A stretch of 64,000 bases of DNA from Sympetrum striolatum (GCA_947579665.1 OX388350.1:34691393-34755392); one strand, 5' to 3'; numbered from the stretch's first letter, positions 1-11,407 are shown. Notes: a model not told the origin generated them from the letters alone. Numbers and translations are program-made.

Positions 1-164
1 TCAATGTAGAATACATGGATTACTTCACTAACTGGACATGAGGGAGTGACGTATTTTACCGGCTGTAAGACGATACGGACTACAAAACGCACCTTAATTT
101 TTAAGCAACTTTCAAAAGAAATAACATGTTTACCATTTTTATTTTTATATTGCAAAGCCAGGCT
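1..164. other. Unannotated AT-rich edge
   Basis: No coding signal or repeat structure is recognised here. It abuts the inverted repeat copy that begins near 165. Confidence 0.4.
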
Positions 165-855
165 AAAAAAATCTGATGTTGCCAATACATGACTTTCTCC
201 ATAATTATGGAAAACAGAAGCCTATTCCGGTAGTATATAAATAACTCCAAAACAATAAGTGTTACAGGAAAATGTCTCATACAAACGTTGTAGTAAAGTA
301 CATTATCTATAACTTTTGTATGTAATTGTATATACCTACATTGCATTCTGACAGAGATATGTATGCAAAACTTCCATTTCTGGATAAACAACAATTTCCG
401 GTTAACCATTCTTAAAGAATAACTCCTAAACAATCAGTGTTACGAAAAAATATTTCATATAAAAGTTATAGTAAAGTACATTATCTATAGGTTTTGGAAA
501 TAATTGTATGTACCAAAGTTGCATTCTGACAGAGATAATTAAGAAACAAAGGTTTGTTCCGGATTAACCGCAACTTCCGGTTAAGCGATATTCATAAAAA
601 ACTGATTTTCTCTTGGCATTGTTTGGAAAATACTAAATATGAATTTTGGAAATGATCAGATAATTACTTTTTAAGATAGAGCGCCCACAAACTTTTTAAC
701 TACAGACAGACACACACACAGACACACAGACACACAAACACAGACAGACATGTTCGGGAAAATAGCGAAAACGAGCTCTATGGGCCCCAAAACATCTATT
801 TCCGTTGAAATCTGGAGGCCGAATTTTTTTCTCTATACTATGTATAGGGAGGAAG
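165..855 (-). repeat. Interspersed noncoding repeat R1, inverted copy
   Basis: Read on the minus strand this matches the copy at about 6095-7100. Both share the CTTTCTCCAT block next to AATCTGATG, the GTGGGCGCTCT motif, a (TG)n tract, and the phrases CATGTTTTGGGG-like and ATTTCAACGGAAAT-like. Inside are two tandem units of about 180 bp, one starting near 238 and one near 418, both opening with AATAACTCC. The outer end is a short palindrome-like block containing CATAGTATAG. There is no coding capacity. This resembles repeats seen in many arthropod genomes, but I cannot name the family. Confidence 0.65.
702..750. repeat. CA/GACA microsatellite within R1
   Basis: Simple repeat of CA and CAGA units. 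The equivalent position of the other R1 copy (about 6210-6230) is a TG tract on the opposite strand, so the microsatellite is part of the element. Confidence 0.85.
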
Positions 856-1205
856 TTAAAATATTCTTATTTTATTAGCCGAACTGACTTTTAAAATCCC
901 TGAAAATAGTCATCTGAACTTTCTTGTTCTTCAGATAGAGATAGGTTTCACGCGGCATCGAATATATGGCAATTTTGATATTAATTTCGAAAAAAGAGGC
1001 ACTTGAATTTTGGAGGCAATTTTTTGAAGAAAAGGTGTGTCTTATAGTCCGTAAAATATTGTATAAATATATGGGAAAAGAACTTGAAAACATTAAAATA
1101 TCAACTTGAAGTATTAATTTAAATATTATATTCATTTTTCATTATATGTCAACTTAAAATTAAATCTTCATAGCTAATTCATTCATTCTTATGTAGAAAA
1201 TACTA
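856..1205. other. Unannotated AT-rich DNA
   Basis: Nothing recognised. The short open frame on the minus strand has no protein-like features. Confidence 0.4.
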
Positions 1206-1325
1206 ACAGTATTTTCTGTAAAGAATGAAACATTGGAACACAGCTGTTAATGAATTAGAGGTTTAAAGGCGGCTTTTGGAGATTTTCAACCTATAATACA
1301 GTATTTTCTGGTTAAGAATGGTCGA
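1206..1325. mobile_element. Deletion derivative of foldback family F1 with flanking direct repeats
   Basis: The core (about 1226-1296) joins the left end (ATGAATTAGAGG) and right end (TTGGAGATTTT, then AACCT) of the foldback seen whole at 4289-4549 and 35600-35887, with the middle missing. It is flanked by imperfect direct repeats beginning ACAGTATTTTCTG, at 1206 and 1297. Each repeat run is about 20 bases, long for a DNA-transposon target duplication. Confidence 0.5.
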
Positions 1326-2016
1326 ACATATTTCGCAGGTGATTGAATAGATAATATATATTTCAGAAGTTGCAACAGTAAAATGTTCTTAGAATAGATT
1401 TTGTTATTATATCTTACCGGGAGTAATTCATTTTGAAGATTCTGGAAACTATTTTCGATGGATAGCTAAGCGAGGAAACAATTTTTACGCAATCTATCAC
1501 AGATATTTGAATGGTAATTCTATTGACCATAAAATGGCATTCCAATGTATATACACACTGTATAATTTTCAATTGTTATTTATTTTGCAGGTAACTGGCA
1601 CTTTACCTTATTTAGAAAATCTGGTGTTTAAACCAATATTCAATGAACTGTGGCTTTAGGCATCCTTTTAGATAGTGTTAGAAGATCCAGTGGAAATGAT
1701 TTATATGTATTCGTTTTTATATTGGATATGAGACACTAATTTTCCATTTCAATTCAGATATCTTATCCTATAAGTAGCTTACAATCACTTAATTGTGGGA
1801 ATAATTTAAGACCTGATATATTTTCTCCGTGAATATCAATATTGCATTACATCCAGCGTTGTGTATACCATAACATAGCTAAAAACCATCTCATCCTGAT
1901 GCTAAAATATTTTGATATAACTGAATAATAACAATGTTTGGAATTCACAAAGTAATATATACTTACAATCAAATTTAAATATATATAAATATATACAAAT
2001 CGATTGAATATATAGC
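1326..2016. other. Unannotated AT-rich DNA
   Basis: No gene, RNA or repeat structure recognised apart from low-complexity A/T runs. Confidence 0.4.
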
Positions 2017-2103
2017 AATGATAAACAAACTTGGTAATTTCCACGATAAAAAATAAATAAATATTTTTTTTTATTGTGGAAATTACCAAGTTTGTTTATC
2101 ATT
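2017..2103. repeat. Perfect 28-bp inverted repeat (foldback hairpin)
   Basis: Arms at 2017-2044 and 2076-2103 are exactly complementary. The spacer of about 31 bp is A/T-rich and itself nearly self-complementary. The arm contains GGTAATTTCCAC, close to the TTTTCCAC terminal motif of the Penelope-like element and to other hairpins in this window. It could be a minimal foldback element; an RNA from it would form a long stem. Confidence 0.75.
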
Positions 2104-2537
2104 TCTAATATCGTTCCACGAAGTACGGCCAGAGAACTTAGATTTCATTTAAACATATAGCAATTTGAAAGTACGAACTTTAAAGAAAATGAGGAAATTC
2201 AATAACATCACTGCATTTTCTTGCTACGGCTTCACTTGAAAGCTTTTCAGCAATATTTTCTGTGACCTCAAAAAGTAACATATGGCCGCTTACTCGACAG
2301 GAAAGAGCTTTTTCCATTCGTCGATCAGAAGTCCATCAATCCTAATTTCGGCAAGTGCATGCAAGGGAAGGAATAAGTGATTCGACCAGCTCCTCCAATT
2401 TTATTAAAGTAAAATTTAAATATCCTTTTTAGTAAGTAGTCTCTACTACTAGTAGTGGGTTGGAGTAGCTTAAGTGATATTATAAAATTTCATAAACTAA
2501 ATCAAAGACATCTCTCCATAAAAATTGCTTTCAGGAG
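2104..2537. other. Unannotated AT-rich DNA
   Basis: Nothing recognised. Confidence 0.4.
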
Positions 2538-2830
2538 TATTACGCGATATGAACTCGAATACCTGATCAAAGAAAATCTATCTAAAAATTAATTCCCAAA
2601 TATATCGAAATATGTGTGATGTTTTGGCTTAGAACGTAATATGGAATAAATATCGCAATTAAAACCGTATCTTTGTATTACGTAATATGGGGTCGAATAC
2701 CTAATCAAAGAAAATCTCTATCGAGAAAGTCATTCCCAAATATATAGATATATGTGTGATTTTTTGTCTCGGAATGTAATATAGAATAAATAGCACAATT
2801 TAAACCACAACTTTTGAGATGTATTTACGT
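2538..2830. repeat. Tandem duplication, about 137-bp unit, two copies
   Basis: Two diverged units start near 2538 and 2675. Each runs through TATTACG, CGAATACCT, ATCAAAGAAAATCT, CCCAAATATAT, ATATGTGTGAT and AATAAATA in the same order. The function is unknown; it looks like an old local duplication or a satellite fragment. Confidence 0.7.
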
Positions 2831-3616
2831 AATAAAGACAAATATTTATTTAAATCGATAAGGTACGACGAGAGTTCGTGGTAAACCATAATCGATAACA
2901 AAGACTTAGTACTCGTTTATTTCCAAAGGAAATTTCATCACATCGTATTTTTCCAGAGGGAATTTCATCAAGACCGAATTTAAAAACGTGCTTTTGATCT
3001 TCAGGATGATACAAGCCATACGATGCAAGTCTGCTTGCATTATCGGTTGAAATTCAATTTCCTGTGGAAAATAGGAAGTATTTTTTATCACCAAATATTT
3101 ATGTTGACATGAGCTGGCCCAAGAAACACTGTAGATAAAAATTAAAACCTACCGATTGTAGCTGGGCTATTTACAAGCTAAGCAAGTTAAGTTAAATGAC
3201 AGCTGTAATTATAATTATCAGAGTATATAACTTAGTTTACAATATATTTAAATCTAAAGAAATGAATTCGAAATAACTTACGGTATTAAACGCTCTTTCA
3301 CACCAGCGTCTGGAAAGCTGAGATATTTTAATACCAACATTCTAAAATGGGTAATAATCGCGAGTTAAAAAATGAGGGCGAAAGAAGTGGTTCACTTCTA
3401 TAAAGTTAAAACTCGTTTATTATTTCCCCCGCAGTTCCCTCACAAATCGTTCATAATGGCCACCATTCTTGAAGCAACACAATAATACTCCCTATCACTT
3501 CATCAAATGACTTCTGTACTGGAAACAAGAAAGCGTCCCGTAAGTGATAGCCCAATTACTTCTCTCCCAGATAAGTTAGGGGAAAACTGAAACCGCCCCT
3601 CAATACCAAGTCCTCC
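2831..3616. other. Unannotated AT-rich DNA
   Basis: No feature recognised. The short minus-strand frames here lack any domain signature. Confidence 0.4.
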
Positions 3617-3748
3617 TTTAAGGGGACAACCTCGAGAGCGCACTGCCTCAAAGACGTTCCATACGTTTCCTCGCTTTGGTAGTTCGCATTACAACTCTGT
3701 TCCCTCCACCCCCCCACCCCCTTCTCGGGACTATTTACGAGCGAAAGA
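3617..3748 (+). repeat. GC-richer repeat R2, copy A (uninterrupted TTAA site)
   Basis: Shares an ordered series of blocks with 5481-5608: TTTAAGGGGACAACCTCGAG, AGCGCACTGCC, AAGACG, CCATAC, TCCTCGCTTTG, TTACGAGCGAAAGA. Its TTAA (3618-3621) is intact, whereas the same TTAA in copy B adjoins a piggyBac-type MITE. The family identity is unknown. Confidence 0.65.
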
Positions 3749-4288
3749 AACAATCCGCGCTTCAATATTCTGGATGAAAATTTAACGGGTATGAAAGACT
3801 ATGGCCAAAATTATACTACTGGTAAACCGCAAATTGCACAAGAAAATGGCTTAAAAATTTCCAAAAGTTACTATTTAGTCACTAGAATAACATTTTCAAT
3901 TTATAATTCATTCAATATTTTCCTACATAAGTGATAAATTCAAAGAACTAAGACAGCGAATATTTAACTAGCTCTTAAAATATCAAATCAAATTCACTTC
4001 CAGGATTTATGTTTAAATGATACTTAAATGTTAAACTTCACTATGGCACTTTACTTGAATACTTAATAAGATAATGATGAACCTTATGGCGCAGCATTGC
4101 TGCAAAACATGGATCGCTATTGTCTTATTCAGTGGTCTAGTAAAATGTGATTATGGAGTTTTGTCTCTCTCACTTCCACAAAGTTAATTCTGAACTCGTT
4201 AGTTGACATTTAAAAGTTTTTAAACAAAAACTTTTAAACTGTTTCATTGATTTTTATAATATCTTGAACATAATATAAATATAAAAAA
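3749..4288. other. Unannotated AT-rich DNA
   Basis: Nothing recognised. Confidence 0.4.
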
Positions 4289-4549
4289 ATTTGAAACACG
4301 GCTGCTGATGAATTAGAGGCTTAAATCTCTAATAGCCGTCTTTGTCGGCGTTCCTCGTCTCATTCCCCCAGTATTTGGAGAAAACAAGAATTTTTTGTAC
4401 CTTATTACCCTTGATAAGAAGATCTTAGCTATCGAAAGGCGCTTTGGGCATCTACAGAGTGCGGCATTCCTTTCTTGTTTTCTCCAAATACCGGGGAATG
4501 AGACAAGGAACGTCGACAAAGACGGCTATTGGAGATTAAATACCTCTAA
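4289..4549. mobile_element. Foldback element F1, copy 1 (long inverted repeat)
   Basis: Arms of about 80 bp (about 4312-4390 and 4471-4549) are inverted copies. Shared arm blocks are TTAGAGG, AATAGCCGTCTTTGTCG, CGTTCCT, GTCTCATTCC and TATTTGGAGAAAACAAGAA. The centre of about 80 bp is unique to this copy. The family recurs at 35600-35887 and as a deletion product at 1226-1296. There is no coding capacity, and no clear target duplication at this copy. Confidence 0.75.
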
Positions 4550-4689
4550 CGTAATACATTAGCAAACTAGTAACAACGTACTTTCATTAGGTATTTAAAA
4601 CCGCGTATCAAAGCCAAAAGACAGATTTTTAATCAACGTATACTGAAAAGCTGAAATCACTTCTCGATAATAATTCGTAATACACTCCT

Positions 4690-5486
4690 TTAACATTAAA
4701 AGGACAGCGGTGGTCGTTTGACAACGTTTTAGCGTTTTAATTAAAAATTTTAAGTTAAATATTTTTCAATTATTTTTTAATTCTTTGAATTTTTGCGATA
4801 CCATCCAAGTTTAATGTGAACGAATTAAAATTTTGGTAACACTTGTGTGGTTATTCTACGTCATTTTATACCTAGAAGGATGGTTGGTGATCATTTGATC
4901 ACCATCTCTTTCCAAGCCAAATTTACAAATTTAAATTACCTTGGTCTCCGATTTTTAAATATTTTCCTGCCTGTATTTATTATTATTATTGTTTACTACT
5001 TTGAATAATTTAATATATTAATAACCATATAAATGATGTTTCAAAGGAGCTTGTGATGAGCGTGATTATTATTCAACGCCCTATACAGTGAAAATAATGA
5101 ACTTTTCGCTATAAAAAGTAAAAATAATATTGGATCTAATATTTTAATGTGTACACAACCACAAAATAATAAATTATTTTGTGTTTTGTATAATTAAAAT
5201 ATTATATTCACTATTCTTTTTCCTTTCATAATAATCTTCCACCTAGTGAAGGCGGGAAGCATCAGTGCTATTTTGGAATTCTTCGCTGTATCTAGAAATT
5301 TGTTTATAAACTATCGATCGATGGAAAATAGTAATTTAACGCTGCTATAAGTATATATATAATCCTAAAATAAACAATTAAACGCCTCCAAGATGCAAAG
5401 AGGGAATAAAATAGATATTGAGAAGCGAAGTGGTCAAACTTCCCGTCCTTCTAGCTAGAGCGATACTCCCGCCCTTCTAGTTTTAA
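4690..5486. mobile_element. piggyBac-type MITE, copy 1
   Basis: A noncoding element of about 797 bp bounded by TTAA on both sides (4690-4693, 5483-5486). Its inner sequence matches 59882-60477 along its length: GGTGATCAT, TATAAATGATGTTTCAA, GTGAAAATAATGAA, TTTGTTTATAAACTAT, GATCGATGGA and two CCCGTCC-type blocks at the right end. The right end reads inwards as AACTAGAAGGGCGGGAG; the left end is more degraded. TTAA target sites are characteristic of piggyBac-superfamily insertion. No transposase is encoded. Confidence 0.7.
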
Positions 5487-5608
5487 GGGGACAACCTCGA
5501 GAGCGCACTGCCCCTAAGACGATCCATACATCTCCTCGCTTTGAGACTTAGCATTACAGCTCTGTTTCCTCCACCTCTCCTTTCGCGGGACCATTTACGA
5601 GCGAAAGA
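5481..5608 (+). repeat. GC-richer repeat R2, copy B (interrupted at TTAA)
   Basis: Second copy of the block at 3617-3748. Its left edge is the TTAA at the right end of the piggyBac-type MITE, suggesting the MITE inserted into it. Confidence 0.6.
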
Positions 5609-6008
5609 TACCCCGTCGACGATAAATCGGTTCCTTAATTAGCCCTTGCAATGTGAGGCGATCCCACACGCTCATCCTTCCTTCGCGTGGGAGTGGAATG
5701 ATCGAACATCTCGGAAGGAGTCTGCCGTTAACCTACTCTCCAGGTGACATTGACCCATATAAAGGAGCCCCTTTGATTAAGGGCTCGAAAACTCGAAACA
5801 GTGGAGCCCGGGGATAAATCAGCGGGGGCTGAGTAATGGCAACACCAACAGGGAGAGAAGTTTGCTCACAAATGTGCTCGAGATGATGTTAAGGAGGAAT
5901 TGAGACGAAGGGGGATGAGTGATGAAATTCCACCGAATCTAAATCCTCGATTCAAGGGCAGCGATGAGAGTGAGGAGATTCAATTAATAGAGAAAAGGAT
6001 GAAAATGT
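5609..6008 (-). other. GC-richer segment, probably SINE body
   Basis: More GC-rich than its surroundings, with a local hairpin (GATCCCACACGC against GCGTGGGAGTGG, about 5660-5695). It lies directly 3' (minus strand) of a tRNA-like head at 6009-6070, so part of it is probably a SINE body. No coding frame is convincing. Confidence 0.35.
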
Positions 6009-6070
6009 CTGGGAGGACCGGGACTCGAACTCAGACCTCCCATATGTCGGTCGATTGCTCTATCTAGTCA
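6009..6070 (-). mobile_element. tRNA-derived SINE head
   Basis: On the minus strand the sequence has an A-box-like TAGATAGAGCAATCGACC and a B-box-like GAGTTCGAGTCC, followed by the 3' acceptor half TCCTCCCA. The matching 5' acceptor strand is absent, so it is not an intact tRNA gene. These boxes would be an internal RNA polymerase III promoter. Confidence 0.6.
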
Positions 6071-6094
6071 GATTATTTTCAGTTTTACTTTCTT

Positions 6095-7100
6095 TACATA
6101 CGTAGTATAGAAGAGTATTGTTTTCATGAAAAATATCGACTTCAAGATTTCAACGGAAATACATGTTTTGGGGTCCCTAGAACACGTTTTGACCATTTTC
6201 GGAATGATGTCTGTGTGTATGTGTGTGTGCTTGTGGGCGCTCTAACATGAAAACTGTTTGTCGCATCAATACCAAACTACATATATAGCATTGTGGTGGG
6301 TGCTGTCAGAGTTGATTAGTTTTTTTAGAGTAAATCGGGTAACCGAAACTCGAGCTTTATTCTTCGAAGCAAATTTCCGTTTTTGCAAAATATCTCCATA
6401 AATATGGTATTTCGGTATATACTATTGTTTATAAAAGTTTTAGAAAATCTAATTTTATTTAACTTTTGTATTAAACATATTTTTTATCACTGATTCATTA
6501 AGAGTTATTTTTGAAATACTGATAAACCGGAAGTTTCTGATTATGTACTTTGTGGGCGCTCTAACATGAAAACTACTTGCTGTATCAAAACCCAATTTCA
6601 TATATAGTACTTTGATTTGTGTCGTTAGAGTTGATTAGTTTTTGGATTAAATCGGTTCATCGGAAGTTGAGCTTTACTTTTCGAAGCTCGTTTCCGTTTT
6701 TGCAAAATATCTCCATAAAATCTGGTATTTTGGTATATATTATTAGTTTTAAAAGTTTTAGAAAATGTAATTTACTATAACTTTTGTATGAAATATATTT
6801 TTATAACTGATTGTTTAGAAGTTATTCATGAAATACTGATAAACCGGAAGTTGCTGATTATATACTTTGTGGGCGCTCTGGGCGTTGTGGGCGAAAAGCC
6901 AATTTCATTGTTTTTCATCTAACATGACTTGAAAAACATTATTTATAATGTTTGTGACGTAAAAGATAATATGATATAAATTAATCACTTATCTTCCAAG
7001 TTTAGACTGAATATAGAGTTCGAAAATACTGTCGTAGATAAATATTTACATCTTATATATGGAGAAAGTCATGTGCTGGCCACATCAGATTTTTATATTT
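6095..7100 (+). repeat. Interspersed repeat R1 with two 318-bp tandem units
   Basis: Forward copy of the repeat at 165-855. It begins with a TACGTAGTATAG-containing end and a TG microsatellite. It then has two clear tandem units (about 6234-6551 and 6552-6868), each opening GTGGGCGCTCTAACATGAAA and closing ACTGATAAACCGGAAGTT. A third truncated unit begins at about 6869. It ends near ATGGAGAAAGTCATG and CACATCAGATTTTTA. The variable unit length and number between copies suggest repeated expansion and contraction. Confidence 0.7.
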
Positions 7101-8207
7101 ATATTTATTTATATAAATCCATAAACAGCACAATAACTTTACAATGCATTGAAAAACAATACTATTTGTGGCAAGAAATTTAACACAAAATCTACGAAAA
7201 ATAAATAAATACAAATAAAAACATTATAAAGAAAGAGTAAAACTAAATTTATGTTTATTATTAACTATCAGTACAGTTTAAATAGTAGGACAAACATGAA
7301 ACATTATATAAATATATCTGAAGAAGGAGAATGTGAGACGAAAAACAAGATGGATATGAAATTTTTCTTAGCACGAGGAAGCGTGCACCTTTAACCCATG
7401 GTTTAGCAAGAATGGAGATCCTTAACCAATACCTAACGAACCCCTTATGAGTAAGCTGCCAGGTGAGTGCTACCTATTGGCATTTATAAACAACTCCCAG
7501 CAGTCCTCTGACAAGGAGACGGACTGGTGATAAATTTGGCAACAGCGTTGCCAAAAACTTGTTTCGCTATTCAGTTTTTTTTATATTCCTTTCTGCTAAT
7601 CTTTTGTTTCACATGAAATCTTGTATTAATGGCAAAGTTTGCATAGGTATTGTAAATTCTAATAACATTTAAGCTCTTCCTAACAATAAAAATCAGTTTC
7701 ATGTCAATCCTCATCCATTTTCAGCTCTACATGTATTTATTTTCATGTTTAAACCAAGGTTCTGTTGAGCTCAATGTTCCTGTTAAGGACATTTACAACA
7801 GTCCAAGGAAGGAATGTACATAAATAAAAAATAACTTCAATTTACAATGAAACTATTAAATTTATTATAACATATCAACTATCACTACAGAAGCTGTCAC
7901 TTGTTGAAACTGCATTACTATAATCAAGATAGAAATAGGTTTATGTTTGTGAGGTTGTAATTATACTTTGTATCTGGTGTGATGTTTCCTACTGTTCATG
8001 AATGTTTAATTTGCATCCTTTGGGTAATTTTTTTATGTGAGGGAAGAGGTAACTATATTTTAGAAGGTTTTTGAAGAAGGACAGTTTGTGAAATTTTAAA
8101 CCTTCCACGAACCGAGTTCTCGAGTCATAACTTTGAATTTGAAAATTACCTACACCGATGTATCAGTTAGCGTAACGCAACGTATTAAAGCCGGTTGGTC
8201 AACTTTA
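7101..8207. other. Unannotated AT-rich DNA with a small palindrome
   Basis: No gene recognised. A short palindrome, TTGGCAACAGCGTTGCCAA, lies near 7539-7557. Confidence 0.4.
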
Positions 8208-8358
8208 AGTCGATTAAATAAAAAATCAAGAATAGATATTGCCTCGGTAGCATTAGATGAATGAAGCAGCTGCTTCATCCATCTAATGCTTAACAAGTTT
8301 CGGTATCAAGACACCGAAACTTGTTACACAAACAATAGAAATGTCGACTTCATAAGAC
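8208..8358. repeat. Nested foldback with two adjacent hairpins
   Basis: Hairpin 1 (8250-8289) has 19-bp arms with one internal mismatch and almost no loop. Hairpin 2 (8291-8326) has perfect 14-bp arms (TAACAAGTTTCGGT) and an 8-nt loop, starting one base later. Outer imperfect inverted repeats (AAGTCGA near 8211; TCGACTT near 8343) enclose both. No repeat family recognised. Confidence 0.7.
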
Positions 8359-9310
8359 TTTTCACCAACTTTCTTCACATTCACAGATAAATCCTGAATG
8401 AATAAATTTTCGCACGCCCCATTAATTTCAACTGATTCTATCCATGAAATTTATTATTTGAATAGAATAATTCATTTAGAAAAATTGTTAGTTATTATTA
8501 TTTTGTTGTATTTTATTGTTCAAACAATACAATAATGCAATGTAAATAATATCCCCTGTCTGTAAACGGCTTACACATTAATTTACATGACATTTAAGTT
8601 CAAGAAACATGATTGTAAATATTCATCGTTTTGGTCCTCCTGAGCCAGATGTAGGCTCATCAGGAGGTGCCAGGTTAAATATATTTAGTTATAACCACAA
8701 GCCTAAGATTACAAATTATTTAAAATTTGGAGTATTTCATAAATAAATGATGAAAATTAAAAACAATTTCAAACGTTTCTAACAAAATAAGGCATTAAGT
8801 TTACAAAAACAATCACAAAATACTACTTATGATTCCAAAAATTGTAAATACTGCATCTACTTATCTATTGCACTAATTATAATATGAAAATCGATATCAA
8901 ATTCAGCAATTATATACTGATCCACAAAAAACATAGAACATAAACCAAGTATATGTAATACACAAGACTATAGAAAGCATTATATATAAAATCACAAAGT
9001 ACAACAGCAGATATAAACTTAGATACAATCATTAGCATACCATAGTTACAAATATACAAAATCAACTCAATACAATTTTGGCATATATCATAGTATGTAC
9101 TAAAAGGGATCTGTTATATGTTTTTCAAAATTTTTGAAGCAAATATTTTTTGATTTCTTTCTTTACGTTGGACATAGTATTTCTTAAATGTATTTTATAT
9201 GGTAAGTCATTAAATAACATAGGTATTATGACATTAAGTCGCTTCCTGCCATACATATTATAATAACTTGGTACATATATTGGGTAAATTTCTAGAAGAG
9301 TCCAGTTTGC
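8359..9310. other. Unannotated AT-rich DNA with one hairpin
   Basis: No gene recognised. An imperfect hairpin with arms CCTCCTGAGCC and GGCTCATCAGGAGG lies at about 8636-8667; nothing ties it to a known element. Confidence 0.4.
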
Positions 9311-9360
9311 GTTTTATTTTTCCACTAAATTTAGCCCGTTTCCGATGATATTTTCAGGGA
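9311..9360 (-). repeat. Degenerate Penelope-end-like motif
   Basis: On the minus strand, CCCTGAAAATATCATC, GGAAACGGG, TAAATTTAG and GTGGAAAAATA lie in the same order as CTGAAGA, stem, GAAACCGG and GTGGAAAATAC at the other Penelope-related ends here. The hammerhead core residues are not intact. This is a weak call based on order and spacing only. Confidence 0.3.
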
Positions 9361-9880
9361 TGACACTTCAAACATTGCGGCTTCTAGAAATTTACCTATA
9401 TGGTAAATAGGCCTAATACTGTAATAATACATTGTGGCATTGCACTGTAAATATTTACTCTTTCTCCATGGTAGCCATCTGCGTCAAAGGTTATATATCA
9501 CGACTACGACAACGAAAGGCCACAAAGAATCAGCAATCAAGAGTAGGAATAACCCGAGCACAACATAAATATATCTATACTAATAAGAATAGTAATTGCC
9601 AATAAATTCAACCTCAAGGAAATCACGTAATAAAACTAATAACTTCACATTTCTTAACGACTGCCCAAGCTGAGGGTTTAAAACATCCGTTAGACAGTTT
9701 TAAATGCATTAGGATAAAATAAATATATACCGAAAATATTCTGATGATTTGTACCCTAATTCAAAGAATTTTTGAGGATTTTACAGTCCACTATTTAATT
9801 TTATTCATCAATTTTTGAATCTAATCGAGCGAATCGAACAGATTATCCGCCATGTTTGTTGTTTACGAAATTAGTACGCA
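9361..9880. other. Unannotated AT-rich DNA
   Basis: Nothing recognised. Confidence 0.4.
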
Positions 9881-10148
9881 GTTTTGCCACCACCGGTATC
9901 ACGCTTTAGGGGTTCGCTCTATGGCTGGATCACCTATCTCGGTTACCCAGCTTTTGAAAGCTTGGGAGTCTCTAAGGGGGTTGTAAGGGGGAGAAAGAGG
10001 ACTATAAATACCATTTTTGGCCTTGGGGGACTGCTAGGAGCTGGGAAACTCCTAGGAATCGACTATAAATACGGCCCTGAGACTCGAATCCAGGTCTCCC
10101 TCTTTCTAGGCAGGAATTCTAACCAACTAAACTACCATGCTGTCTCCT
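9881..10148 (-). mobile_element. tRNA-derived SINE, second family
   Basis: On the minus strand the head (about 10078-10148) reads GGAGACAGCATGG, A-box-like TAGTTTAGTTGG and B-box-like GGATTCGAGTC, with a GAGACC/GGTCTCC-type pairing. A GC-rich body of about 200 bp follows leftward, with repeated CTATAAATAC/CTATAAATACC phrases and an inverted pair around CTAGGAG. It is clearly richer in GC than its flanks. The open frame across it is incidental. The head differs from the SINE at 11408-11539. Confidence 0.6.
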
Positions 10149-10324
10149 TTTTACGTTAAACGAGTGCTATATGAGAAAGTTATTTTTTTATTTCCTATGT
10201 ATTTTTCTTTAGTTATTTATTCTAGCCTAATAATTTATAACTTCTGAAAATGAGCAAGCAAAATAATTTTACGTGGCTGCATCCACAATTCCACAAACGT
10301 CTGTGGTAACAAAAATACATTGAA

Positions 10325-10385
10325 GAAAGTGATACACAGGGGCTATAATATAGCCTATAGGCTATAATATAATATAGCTAAAATA
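10325..10385. repeat. Short tandem/palindromic GGCTATAATATAG block
   Basis: GGCTATAATATAG occurs twice around a GCCTATAGGC palindrome. It is local low complexity with no assigned function. Confidence 0.55.
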
Positions 10386-11109
10386 AATGCTATCCAGCGA
10401 GAAAATTTAAAAAAACCGTTTGGAACATTTTGCAGTTCGACTTTTTCCTTCCCTTTTTTGAATTTTTCCATGTGTAAGCCTTTACGTGCGAGATCACGTT
10501 TAGCCGTTTCCTAATAATAATTTATCGTACTATTTTATTCTATGAAGTAAAAGGGTTATATTAATTTAATTTCGTTCCTTTCGGCGGTTTGGGACTTTTA
10601 GTCCTAGTAACACACTTCTTATAATACCTATTTTACGATATAATTTCTTTGAGAATGAAAAAGTGTCACAAGAAAACACCTCTATTGAAACAAACAATGG
10701 ATATCGAACCGGAAATCTGAAAATCAACTAGGAAGCAAATTCAAAGTGATCTCCGTACGTGAAAATTGAGATCAAATTATATAAATGTATACAACGTTGG
10801 AAAACACGCAAAAACTCACACTGCATCAGGAGTAAAATAAAGATGACAAACAAAGGATGGAATAATCCTCTTAAAGGTATCCTAGTGGAGGTTACTGTTT
10901 GAATTATTGTGTTCTTATACTGAATAAATTAGTTAAACTGCTTACTATAAAAGTCATTCACACATTTATTAATTCCATATATGAAACAAATTTGACTTTG
11001 AAAATACATTGCAGGTCCATAAGTAAATGAAATCAAAGCTCTGCTCTGTAAAAGTGATTCCGAGAGGGCGGTTTTTGGATCACCGGGTCTCCAAGGGCTA
11101 CACGTAATG
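10386..11109. other. Unannotated AT-rich DNA
   Basis: Nothing recognised beyond a small hairpin GGGACTTTTAGTCC near 10590. Confidence 0.4.
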
Positions 11110-11210
11110 CAGTGGTTTCCAAAGTGTGGGAAACGTACCCATGAGGGGGGAGACAGACGGATTAGGTGGGGTTGGTTTCTAGATAGAATTTCCTCTTTAC
11201 TCTTACGAAA
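11110..11210 (+). mobile_element. hAT-type terminal fragment
   Basis: The sequence starting CAGTGGTTTCCAAAGTGTGG, followed by ACGTACCCATGAGGGG, resembles hAT-superfamily ends (typically CAGTGGTTCCCAAA...). The opposite end is not found nearby, so this is probably a fragment. Confidence 0.45.
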
Positions 11211-11407
11211 GAATTTCCATTAAGGGAGTCATCGTCTAATTTTTTAATGCCAGGGTTTTTAGGTTCGATATAAATTAATTTACTAAAAATCCCCATACAC
11301 TTAATAGTACACAGTAAACATAATAATAATACAAATATCTCAGTATTATATGATTGTAACTAAACGGATAAAGGGATAAGAAAGATAGTAAAAGGGACGC
11401 TGTTTTT

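Noticed and set aside
4300..4345. CTGATGA followed by a good stem-loop (ATTAGAG / CTCTAAT) at the foldback edge
   Set aside because: No GAAA follows the stem; it reads ATAGCC. The pairing is part of the F1 arm, not a hammerhead.
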